In this document: piece after piece, positions 36,890 through 44,222 of the stretch | How the letters are laid out: each line of letters starts with the position of its first letter | Position numbering within the stretch: the stretch's first letter is position 1 | Source of the DNA: Blastocatellia bacterium | GTDB lineage: Bacteria > Acidobacteriota > Blastocatellia > UBA7656 | Assembly (NCBI GenBank): GCA_035275065.1 | Contig: DATENM010000102.1 | Coordinates: forward strand, 62,001-126,000 | Direction: 5' to 3' | DNA length: 64,000 nt | The notes under the pieces: generated by a model | Told to the model about the DNA's origin: nothing | The model's database searches: none | The model's input: the letters and a program-made list of their open reading frames with translations, nothing else | Position numbers and translations under genes: made by a program

Positions 36890-38971
36890 ATGATTGCCTC
36901 AATCCGCAAGTTTCTAGCCCCCCCTGTCTTTGCGGACGACGACGAGAAGACACGCAAGGCAGCCTTTCTTAACACTATCCTGCTAGCTAGCTTTATCGTG
37001 ATCAACCTCTACCTGATCGCGCAACCGATCTTCTTACCCGCAGAGAGTCCGCTGCGCGCCTTGATGCGCTACCCGATGATCATCGGGGCCTGGGTGCTAT
37101 TGCGGAAGGGCCATGTCCGCGCCGCCTGCGTTTTTTTCGTCGTCACCATGTGGATGATCCAGATGTTGGTGTGGGGTGGGGTTTCATGGCTTCAGCCCGA
37201 CAACATCGCAGCGATCACCGTCAGGGTAATGATTACGGGCCTGTTGCTTGGGGGGCGTATGGCATTCCTTTTCGCCGCCCTGAGTCTGGTAGAGAACGCG
37301 CTGGTTGTCTACGCCATATCTCGCAACCTACTGCCCCGTCATCCTGCCTCATACACGCTTGTCGAGCTGATGGTCGAGCAGGGGGTCTGGACTTTTCTAG
37401 CCGCCGTCCTGTTGAGCCTGTGGATGTCGAGCCTGAATCAAGCGCTGCGCCGGGCGCGCGACGAGCTGGCCGAGCGCAAGCGCGTCGAAGAGCAATTACG
37501 CTCCACCGAAGAACGCTTCTCGAAAGCCTTCAAGGCCAGCCCGAATCCGATGTGTATCGCCACGCTGGCGGAGGGCCGCTTCATCGAGGTCAATGAAGCG
37601 CTCCTGCGCGCCACCGGCTATAGCCGCCAGGAAATCATCGGACGGACTGGGTTCGAGCTCGGACTGTCGGAAACTCCCACCAGGCGGGCGGCGCTGGCCG
37701 AGAGGATTCAAACGCAGAGATATTTACGCGATGTGGAAATGAGCTGTCGAATGAAGAATGGCGAGGAGCGGGTCATGATGCTGTCGGCAGAGATCATCGA
37801 GCTTGACAACGACCCATGCCTGCTTGGCGTGGTCAACGACGTCACCGAGCGCAAGCAGGCTGAAGAGAAACAGGCGCAGCTTCAAGAGGCCATCCACAGG
37901 TCGGCGAAGGAGTGGCGGCGGACTTTCGATTCCGTTGACACCTCCCTGTTGATTCTCGACCTGGAAGGCCGGATCGTCAGACTCAATCGGGCGGCGAAAG
38001 AGCTGTCGGGACTGAACTATGACGAGGTCATCGGCAAGGCCACCACCTCCCTCGGCGGCGGCCAGCCCTGGCAAGAATCGGCGGCGCTCGTCCGTCGCAT
38101 CCACGAACACCGCCGCACGGTCTCGGCGCAAGTCCAGGACGAGTCGCACGGAACCGCCTGGTACATTACCGCCAACATGCTGGCGGGCGAGGACGCCGAC
38201 GACCGCATTATCATTGCCGCCCGCGAAATCACTGGAATGGTCAAGCTGCAAGAGTCGCTCCGCCGCAGCGAAACCATGTCGGCGATGGGCACGCTCGTCG
38301 CCGGTGTCGCTCACGAAGTGCGCAATCCTCTGTTCAGCATCTCGGCGACGCTCGATGCCTTCGAGGCGCGCTTCGGCGAGCAGCCGGAGTATCGGCAATA
38401 CGTCAACATCCTGCGCGGCGAGCTCAAGCGCCTGAATGATCTGATGCGCGACCTTCTGGAATATGGCAAGCCTTTCAAGCTGGACCTCTCACAAGGCCCA
38501 ATCGGCGAAGTCGTCGCCAAGGCCGTTCGCTCCTGCCAGGCGCTGGCCCGGCGCTCGCAGGTCAAGATCGTCAACCGCGTCGGCGTTGACCTCGCTCCGG
38601 TCATGATGGACCGCCGACGCCTGGCACAGGCTTTTCAGAATGTCATCGAGAATGCCGTCCAGCATTCGGCGGCAGACGCCGTCGTCACCGTTGAGGCGGA
38701 GCAAGTCAGTTGGGGCGGCGCCTGCTGGATCGACTGTCGCGTCAGCGACAGCGGGCCGGGGTTCCGCACCGAAGAGCTGCCGAAAATATTCGAGCCATTT
38801 TTCACACGCCGGCGCGGCGGCACGGGCATCGGCCTGTCCATTGTTCGCCGCATCATGGAAGAACACGGCGGTCAGGTTTCGGCAAGGACCCGCGCCGAGG
38901 GCGGCGCAGTCGTGGAGTTGCGGTTTCAAGGCATCGAGCCATCATCCGCCAGTGCGACAATCATTTCATAG
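36890..38971 (+). CDS. Membrane PAS-sensor histidine kinase
   Basis: ATG 36890 with AAGGA 10 nt upstream; the longer frame from 36770 has no membrane-protein logic. 693 residues: six or so N-terminal membrane helices (about 20-190), a short coiled coil (RRARDELAERKRVEEQL), PAS at ~200-320, a second PAS at ~335-455 (SVDTSLLILDLEGRIVRLNRAAKEL), a DHp domain with phospho-acceptor His in AGVAHEVRNPLFS (~474), and an HATPase domain with N-box ENAVQH (~588), G1 DSGPGF and the RRGGTGIGLSIVRRIMEEHGG motif. All catalytic boxes are intact. It lies 36 nt upstream of the sigma-54 activator gene and is almost surely its kinase. Confidence 0.93.
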   Translation: MIASIRKFLAPPVFADDDEKTRKAAFLNTILLASFIVINLYLIAQPIFLPAESPLRALMRYPMIIGAWVLLRKGHVRAACVFFVVTMWMIQMLVWGGVSWLQPDNIAAITVRVMITGLLLGGRMAFLFAALSLVENALVVYAISRNLLPRHPASYTLVELMVEQGVWTFLAAVLLSLWMSSLNQALRRARDELAERKRVEEQLRSTEERFSKAFKASPNPMCIATLAEGRFIEVNEALLRATGYSRQEIIGRTGFELGLSETPTRRAALAERIQTQRYLRDVEMSCRMKNGEERVMMLSAEIIELDNDPCLLGVVNDVTERKQAEEKQAQLQEAIHRSAKEWRRTFDSVDTSLLILDLEGRIVRLNRAAKELSGLNYDEVIGKATTSLGGGQPWQESAALVRRIHEHRRTVSAQVQDESHGTAWYITANMLAGEDADDRIIIAAREITGMVKLQESLRRSETMSAMGTLVAGVAHEVRNPLFSISATLDAFEARFGEQPEYRQYVNILRGELKRLNDLMRDLLEYGKPFKLDLSQGPIGEVVAKAVRSCQALARRSQVKIVNRVGVDLAPVMMDRRRLAQAFQNVIENAVQHSAADAVVTVEAEQVSWGGACWIDCRVSDSGPGFRTEELPKIFEPFFTRRRGGTGIGLSIVRRIMEEHGGQVSARTRAEGGAVVELRFQGIEPSSASATIIS

Positions 38972-39007
38972 GCATTACCCCCCGCAACCCGGAAAGGAGA
39001 TTGGCTT

Positions 39008-40357
39008 ATGCCGAGAACCAAAGTGCTGGTCGTTGACGACGAAGCGGGAGTGCGCTTTGGCATTCGCAATTTCCTGGAAATCAAAGGCTATGAAGTCGAG
39101 GAAGCCGATAGCTGCCAGAGCGCTCTGGCGGCCTTTCAAGCGGCTTCGCCCGATACCGTTTTCACTGATTACCTGTTTCCTGATGGCAACGCCATCGAGC
39201 TGCTGCCGCGTCTGAAAGCCCTGGACCCCACCGTCCCCATCATTATTCTGACCGCCCACGGTTCCATTGAATTGGCCATCCAGGCCATCAAAGTCGGCGC
39301 CGAGCACCTGCTCACCAAGCCCATCGAGCTGCAAACGCTGCTCGTCCTCTTGCAGCGTGTCGAAGAGAATACACGCAACCGGCAGAAGCAGCTTGCCAGA
39401 AAATCCCGGCAGGCCCGCGAGGCCGTTGATCCGTTTCTCGGCAGCAGCGCCGCCATCCGCCAGCTCGGCGAGCAGGCGAATAAAATTCTGCCGGCGGAAA
39501 GCCCGGTCTTGATTCAGGGGGAGACAGGGACGGGCAAAGGGGTGCTGGCGCGTTGGCTGCACAACCACAGCCCGCGCGCCGACGAAGCCTTCGTCGATCT
39601 GAACTGTGCCGGGCTGTCGCGTGATTTCTTAGAGACGGAGCTATTCGGCCATGAGAAGGGCGCCTTCACCAGCGCCGTCGCCAGCAAGCAGGGGCTGCTC
39701 GAAGTCGCGCACCGCGGCACGGTCTTCCTCGACGAGATCGGCGACGTTGATCAGCAAGTGCAGCCGAAGCTCTTAAAGGTACTCGAAGAGAAAACCTTCC
39801 GCCGCCTCGGAGACGTGCGCGACCGCCGCGTCGACATCCGCTTGATCGCCGCGACGCACCAGGATGTCGCGCGGCTGGTGAAAGAGAATAAATTCCGTAG
39901 CGACCTCTACTTTCGCATCAGCACCCTGCCGCTTGTCGTGCCGGCCTTGCGGGACCGCGCCGAAGACATCCCTGAGCTGGCCAGGCTGTTACTGCGCAGC
40001 CTGGCCGCAGACCTGGGGCGCGGCCAGCTTGATTTAACGGCGAAGGCCGAGCGGGCGCTGCAAGGCTATTCCTGGCCCGGCAACATTCGCGAGTTGCGCA
40101 ACGTGCTGGAGCGCGCCGTCCTGCTCGGCGATCAGAACGTCCTCGACGCCAAGGACCTGCGCTTCGACGACCACTCCTCTTCCGCCTGGTCGCAGGGCTC
40201 AAACCTCACCTTGAACGAGATGGAACGCTGGTATATCGAAAGCATTCTCGAAGAGGAGCGCGGGCGAGTCGATCAGGCGGCAAGCCGACTGGGCATCCCC
40301 AGAAGCTCGCTCTATCAGAAAATCAAAAAGTATGGCTTAGTCCTATCCAGATTCTAG
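39008..40357 (+). CDS. NtrC-family sigma-54-dependent response regulator with GAFTSA loop
   Basis: 449 residues. Receiver domain with D10-D11 and phospho-acceptor D54 (VFTDYLFP), AAA+ domain with GETGTGKG Walker A, the sigma-54 contact loop as EKGAFTSAVAS, Walker B VFLDEIGD and arginine-finger region FRRLGDVRDRRVDIR, then a Fis-type HTH (RVDQAASRLGIPRSSLYQKIKKYG). The loop differs from the usual GAFTGA by Ser for Gly; the essential Thr is kept, so sigma-54 contact may be altered rather than lost (inference). Phospho-donor is most likely the kinase encoded just upstream. A candidate target is the sigma-54 site 108 nt downstream of its stop codon. Confidence 0.93.
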   Translation: MPRTKVLVVDDEAGVRFGIRNFLEIKGYEVEEADSCQSALAAFQAASPDTVFTDYLFPDGNAIELLPRLKALDPTVPIIILTAHGSIELAIQAIKVGAEHLLTKPIELQTLLVLLQRVEENTRNRQKQLARKSRQAREAVDPFLGSSAAIRQLGEQANKILPAESPVLIQGETGTGKGVLARWLHNHSPRADEAFVDLNCAGLSRDFLETELFGHEKGAFTSAVASKQGLLEVAHRGTVFLDEIGDVDQQVQPKLLKVLEEKTFRRLGDVRDRRVDIRLIAATHQDVARLVKENKFRSDLYFRISTLPLVVPALRDRAEDIPELARLLLRSLAADLGRGQLDLTAKAERALQGYSWPGNIRELRNVLERAVLLGDQNVLDAKDLRFDDHSSSAWSQGSNLTLNEMERWYIESILEEERGRVDQAASRLGIPRSSLYQKIKKYGLVLSRF

Positions 40358-40464
40358 AATCGGTTTCTGAATCTCAGACCTCGCCGCACCGCGTCTGCCC
40401 GACCCGGCCTCTTAATTCCTGTCCGAGATACCACTTAACCACACCCTTCTTGACGGGCCGCACG

Positions 40465-40480
40465 TGGCATCGTGCTTGCC
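40465..40480 (+). promoter_or_regulatory. Sigma-54 promoter of the receiver/EAL/Che operon
   Basis: TGGCAT-N5-TTGCC with GG and GC 12 nt apart matches the sigma-54 consensus except for two bases. It lies in the 366-nt gap 40358-40723, directly after a gene for a sigma-54 activator and 244 nt before the first gene of the operon, giving a leader of about 230 nt. The TGGCAT/TTGCC hexamer pair is the same as at 24038. Confidence 0.68.
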
Positions 40481-40574
40481 AGGTAGGGGCAGGCGCGAGG
40501 CAGCTAGGAGCTAGCCAGAGGGGCTGACGAGTACGTTTTGTCGAGTTGCCTTGCGTCGAGATTTGTGTGGCCCA

Positions 40575-40674
40575 GCGAAAGCGCCCGCCAGCTCAGCAAT
40601 CGGCATCGCCGCTATGCGGGGTCGCCGCGCAGGACGGCGAACGCCTGCCGGCGGCGATGCGCGGGCGCTTTCGC
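40575..40674 (+). promoter_or_regulatory. Structured leader hairpin upstream of the receiver/EAL operon
   Basis: GCGAAAGCGCCCGC (40575-40588) pairs perfectly with GCGGGCGCTTTCGC (40661-40674); inside, 40603-40612 pairs perfectly with 40651-40660. The result is a long two-step stem in the mRNA leader between the sigma-54 site and the first start codon. No T-tract follows, so termination is unlikely. Could be a post-transcriptional control element or a decayed palindromic repeat. Confidence 0.55.
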
Positions 40675-40723
40675 AGCGGCCTGGGAATTGATTCACGCTA
40701 TCGGCCCAAGGGAATGAGATTAA

Positions 40724-41104
40724 ATGGTTGACCGAATTCTCGTCGTAGACGACGAAGAGCCAATTCTTTTTGCAATCAAAGAGTACTTCATGATGCATGG
40801 CTATGAGGTTGATTGTGCCAGTGAGTTTGAAGAGGCGGAAGCACTATTGGCGAACATTCAATACTCGGTAGTCATTGCCGATTTGCGATTGACCGGAATT
40901 AATGGGGCGGAAGGGATTGAGTTAGTCGCTTTCGTTCGAGAACGCTGCCCCCGGACGCAAATCATCATCTTAACGGCCTACGGTTCTCTGGAAATTGAGG
41001 AGGAAGCGATGGGGCGCGGGGTTGATGCTTTCCTGCGCAAGCCCATCCCGCTGCCGCAGTTGGCGCAAATTGTCTTCGCCCTCGATGAGAGCAGGCCGAG
41101 ATAA
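40724..41104 (+). CDS. Response regulator receiver protein
   Basis: 126 residues, one receiver domain (D9-D10, phospho-acceptor D53 in VVIADLRLTG, Thr in ILTAYGS, Lys in LRKPIPL) and no output domain. First gene of an operon that continues without a real gap to cheR. The next gene encodes an EAL domain, so this receiver may be a separate-chain input for the phosphodiesterase (inference). Confidence 0.9.
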   Translation: MVDRILVVDDEEPILFAIKEYFMMHGYEVDCASEFEEAEALLANIQYSVVIADLRLTGINGAEGIELVAFVRERCPRTQIIILTAYGSLEIEEEAMGRGVDAFLRKPIPLPQLAQIVFALDESRPR

Positions 41105-41118
41105 ATGAGGAAGTGTTT

Positions 41119-41940
41119 GTGGGGAACCATTGTCTGTTGGACAGGATACTTGAGCCCGGCGCGCTGACGGTGTTGTTCCAGCCCATTCTCGAATACGTCG
41201 AAGGGTGGTGGCGGCTGCATGCGCTGGAATGTCTGGTGAGAGGCCCGAAGGGGACGAACCTTGAAGCCGCCAACCTGCTCTTCGAGTATAGTCGGAGGAA
41301 GCGGGCCGAGAGTCTGGTAGACCGCGCCTGTGTCGCGGCCATACTGTACGAAGCCGGCATGCTGCCACTGGCCGAGAATCTCTGCGTCAACGTTCATGCC
41401 TCGACGCTTGGGCGAGACCCGGACTTCCCGGCCTACCTCGCGCAGCTTGCCGAACAACACGCCATCGCGCTTCCCAGGATCACCATCGAGATCGTCGAGC
41501 ACACGCCTTACTGGGATCAGGCGGCCTTCTTGAACGCGCTCTGCGAGCTAAGAAAGGCCGGGATCAAGATCGCTTTGGATGACTTCGGTTTTGGGCAATC
41601 GAATTACCAGATGGTCATCGATTGCGGGCCGGAAAAGCTGAAGCTGGATCGCTACATCGTCAAAGGCTGTCACGCGGACCCGTGCCGGCAGGCCATCATC
41701 GAGTCCGTCATGCTGTTCGCAGGCAGAAGGGGCGCGCAGGTGGTTGCCGAAGGCGTCGAAACTCCGGCGGAGCTCGAAACCCTGATGCGCCTCGGCGTCA
41801 CCCTGATTCAGGGATTCCTCTTCTTTCGACCACTCTCACGAACGGCATTGATGGAAAGCGTCCGCAAGGGCGCGACGCATTTCACCCTGGCGGCGAATCA
41901 CCTGGCCCTGACGAACCCCCGCAATCTGAATGAAAGTTAA
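41119..41940 (+). CDS. EAL-domain cyclic-di-GMP phosphodiesterase
   Basis: I take GTG 41119, with GAGGAAG 6 nt upstream; GTG 41113 is also in frame. About 273 residues holding one stand-alone EAL domain. The signature reads ECLVRG instead of EALLR but keeps the Glu. The other metal and catalytic positions look intact: NVHAST (Asn), IEIVEHT (Glu), DDFGFGQSNY (Asp pair), KLKLDRYIVKG (Lys), VVAEGVET (Glu) and IQGFLFFRPL. It should hydrolyse c-di-GMP to pGpG in the cytoplasm. There is no GGDEF or receiver on the same chain; single-domain receivers flank it on both sides. Confidence 0.9.
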   Translation: MGNHCLLDRILEPGALTVLFQPILEYVEGWWRLHALECLVRGPKGTNLEAANLLFEYSRRKRAESLVDRACVAAILYEAGMLPLAENLCVNVHASTLGRDPDFPAYLAQLAEQHAIALPRITIEIVEHTPYWDQAAFLNALCELRKAGIKIALDDFGFGQSNYQMVIDCGPEKLKLDRYIVKGCHADPCRQAIIESVMLFAGRRGAQVVAEGVETPAELETLMRLGVTLIQGFLFFRPLSRTALMESVRKGATHFTLAANHLALTNPRNLNES

Positions 41941-41951
41941 GGACGAAACGC

Positions 41952-42320
41952 ATGACAAGAAAGAAGATTCTGCTCGTCGATGATACGGAAACGATTCTGC
42001 TGATGGAGAAGATGATTCTCACCAGGAGCTACGACCTGGTCACCGCCAAAAACGGCGAGGAGGCGATTACCACGACGATTGCCGAGCAGCCCGACCTGAT
42101 CCTGATGGATGTCATGATGCCCAAGATGGACGGGCTTGAGGCGTGCAAGCATATCAAGGAAATTCCCGGCTTCAGCTTGATCCCCATCATTATGGTGACC
42201 ACACGCGGCGAGGTGCAGAACGTCGAAACGGCGTTCGCCAACGGCTGCACAGACTATGTCACCAAGCCGATCAACACCGTCGAGCTGCTCGCCAAGGTCA
42301 GGAACTATATCGGCCAGTGA
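41952..42320 (+). CDS. Response regulator receiver protein (CheY-like)
   Basis: 122 residues, a single receiver domain with D10-D11, phospho-acceptor D53 (LILMDVMMPKMDG), Thr in MVTTRG and Lys in VTKPINT. It starts 11 nt after the EAL gene. Closer to the CheY/PilH pattern than the receiver at 40724, so the two probably have different partners. Confidence 0.92.
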   Translation: MTRKKILLVDDTETILLMEKMILTRSYDLVTAKNGEEAITTTIAEQPDLILMDVMMPKMDGLEACKHIKEIPGFSLIPIIMVTTRGEVQNVETAFANGCTDYVTKPINTVELLAKVRNYIGQ

Positions 42321-42327
42321 GGCAGCT

Positions 42328-42585
42328 ATGGCGGTGAGATTTCGACAACTACAGGTCCCCAAAGATGTCATCGGGCGACTGGGGATGACGGCTGAAGAGT
42401 ACCGCAGGCATCAAGAGGCCGGCGAGAAATGGTGTTCGGGCTGTAAGACCTGGCACCCGCTAGCGGCCTTCGCCTCTTACAGCGCCCAGCCCGATGGGTT
42501 GCAGCACCACTGCCGCGCCTGGTTTGCAAACTACCGGGCGCGGCGATTCGCCAGGGCCGCCCTGAAAAGAAGGAGGGGGAGATGA
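42328..42585 (+). CDS. Small Cys-motif protein, incomplete zinc ribbon
   Basis: 85 residues from ATG 42328, 7 nt after the receiver stop codon; a longer frame from 42256 overlaps that gene and is rejected. It contains WCSGCKTWHPLAAF...DGLQHHCRAW, which follows the C-x2-C ... DGLxxxC-x2-C zinc ribbon seen in phage and HNH-associated proteins, but the fourth ligand is Trp, with neighbouring His residues as a possible substitute. The end is very basic (RARRFARAALKRRRGR), suggesting nucleic-acid contact (inference). Its stop overlaps the next start as ATGA. Confidence 0.7.
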   Translation: MAVRFRQLQVPKDVIGRLGMTAEEYRRHQEAGEKWCSGCKTWHPLAAFASYSAQPDGLQHHCRAWFANYRARRFARAALKRRRGR

Positions 42586-43067
42586 GCGATGATAAGCAAG
42601 GCCAGAAGAACTACGTCTACCGCGTGCTCGACGACACGACCAGCTACGTGCAAGCGCTGCTGGGCGACAACGAAAAGTTGCGCCAGTTGCTCGGCTCGAT
42701 GAAAGACGAGAAGGACCAGGCCGAGCAGCAGTTGCTAATGATCGACGGCGAGCTGAAGCGCGTCCGCGAAGAGAAGAGCCGTCTGGAACAGGAGCTGGCG
42801 CAGATTGAAAGTGAGAAGCGGCAGTTCTCCGGGCGCTACATCGAGGTCGAGCAGCAGAACGCCAAGTCGCTGCTCAACCTGATGAGCTTCTTCCGCATCG
42901 AGGAGACGACACACGCGGCGTTCCGGCTGCCGCAGACGAGCAGGCCCCTCCACCACAATGGGCATGCGCAGGCCGTCGCTCGATCAGCGTTCGCAAGGGC
43001 GAGCGCGGAACGTAACGGCCACGGCACGGCGCGGCCGGTCGAGGAGCCGGAGTTCAGGCATTTCTAG
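42582..43067 (+). CDS. Coiled-coil protein of the receiver/Che operon
   Basis: 161 residues starting in an ATGA overlap with the previous gene, with AGGAGG 5-6 nt upstream. Residues ~10-95 form a continuous charged coiled coil (DNEKLRQLLGSMKDEKDQAEQQLLMIDGEL...); after LLNLMSFFRIEETTHAAF the tail is low-complexity. No enzymatic motif and no membrane helix. It may scaffold the signalling proteins encoded around it (inference). Similar small coiled-coil genes are plausible parts of such operons, but I do not recognise a named family. Confidence 0.75.
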   Translation: MSDDKQGQKNYVYRVLDDTTSYVQALLGDNEKLRQLLGSMKDEKDQAEQQLLMIDGELKRVREEKSRLEQELAQIESEKRQFSGRYIEVEQQNAKSLLNLMSFFRIEETTHAAFRLPQTSRPLHHNGHAQAVARSAFARASAERNGHGTARPVEEPEFRHF

Positions 43068-43084
43068 GAAGGAGGCAAGGCGCG

Positions 43085-43648
43085 ATGGAATTATTAGACC
43101 AGACGCAATTTCTCACCTTCCTGATCGCTGAAGAAGAGTATGCCGTCAGCATTCTCAAGGTGAAGGAGATTCTCGAATTCGACACGCTGACGCGTGTGCC
43201 GCAGGCTCCCGCGTTCATTCGCGGCGTCATCAACCTGCGCGGCAAGGTCGTCCCGGTCATCGATCTGGCGGTCAAGTTCAGGCTCGGCGACAGCCGCCTC
43301 ACCAGGCGGACGTGCATCGTCATCGTCGAAGTCGAGCTTGAGGGCGAGCCGATTGTGATGGGCGTGATGGCCGACGCCGTCTGCCAGGTGATCGAGCTGC
43401 GGCCTAACGATATCGAAGCGCCGCCGGCATTCGGCACGCCGGTTTGCACGGATCATCTGCTGGGCCTGGGCCGAGCCGGGAAGAAGTTTGTGCTCATCCT
43501 CGACATCGAGCGCGTGTTGTCGAGCGCCGACTTGACGACGGCGTCGCTGGTGGCCGAAGAAGCCATCGAGACGACCGCGCCTGAAGGCGACCTCCTACCG
43601 GATACGCCTGAAGGCATGGCCGGCGGCGCTGAGGCGCAAGCGCCGTGA
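43085..43648 (+). CDS. CheW-like chemosensory coupling protein
   Basis: 187 residues; strong AGGAGG upstream. CheW domain ~6-150 (FLTFLIAEEEYAVSILKVKEILEFDTLTRVPQAPAFIRGVINLRGKVVPVIDLAVKF), followed by a short acidic, Ala-rich tail. CheW links chemoreceptors to the kinase CheA; neither a receptor nor cheA is found in the window. The stop overlaps the cheR start as GTGA. Confidence 0.93.
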   Translation: MELLDQTQFLTFLIAEEEYAVSILKVKEILEFDTLTRVPQAPAFIRGVINLRGKVVPVIDLAVKFRLGDSRLTRRTCIVIVEVELEGEPIVMGVMADAVCQVIELRPNDIEAPPAFGTPVCTDHLLGLGRAGKKFVLILDIERVLSSADLTTASLVAEEAIETTAPEGDLLPDTPEGMAGGAEAQAP

Positions 43649-44121
43649 GCGGTTCGGTTGATTACACCGGCGAAAGCCTCATTCGACCGATCAGCGATGG
43701 CGAGTTCGGGCTTTTTCAAGCCTTCGTCCTCAAGGAAGCAGGCATCTACCTTTCCGATATGAAGAAGGCGCTGCTGGTCGGGCGTCTCGCCCGCCGCCTG
43801 CGCGAGCTGGGCCTGAACTCCTTCGGCGAGTACTACCGCCAGATGAAAGCCGGCGACGGGCGCGAGCAAGTGATTATGCTCGACCTGATCTGCACCAACG
43901 AGACGGCCTTCTTCCGCGAGCCGCGGCAGTTTGAGTTTCTCGATCAGCAGGTCTACCCGCGATGGCTGGCAGAGGCGGCACAAGGCGCGCGACCGAAGCA
44001 TATCAAGGTGTGGAGCGCCGGCTGCTCGACCGGCGAGGAGCCTTACTCAATCGCCATGAGTCTGCTGTCGCGCTTTCCAGCCGATAATCCCCTCTGTGAT
44101 TCTGAAGCGGGCCTGGGCTAG
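43645..44121 (+). pseudogene. Truncated CheR-type methyltransferase
   Basis: 158 residues where complete CheR proteins have about 270-290. The N-terminal helical domain (~18-90, FQAFVLKEAGIYLSDMKKALLVGRLARRL) and the start of the SAM-binding domain are present (LDLICTNETAFFREPRQFEFL, then VWSAGCSTGEEPYSIAMSLL at ~128-147), but the sequence then ends in unrelated residues. The rest of the SAM domain is missing, and no other frame in the ~100 nt before the next gene restores it, so this is a deletion or rearrangement, not a simple frameshift. Methyltransferase activity is unlikely. The operon therefore breaks off here; cheB, cheA or receptor genes may have been lost or moved. Confidence 0.82.
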
Positions 44122-44222
44122 CGCGCCGGCCTCAAGAATCACGTCTCGTTGAGGTCATCGCCGAGTCGGATGTCGGATGGTCAGCGCCAGCCCTGCGGTC
44201 TTGTGCTAGTATAAGCTCCGCC

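Noticed and set aside
44122..44222. Frameshift instead of deletion at the cheR end
   Set aside because: The ~100 nt left cannot hold the missing half and other frames show no CheR-like sequence.
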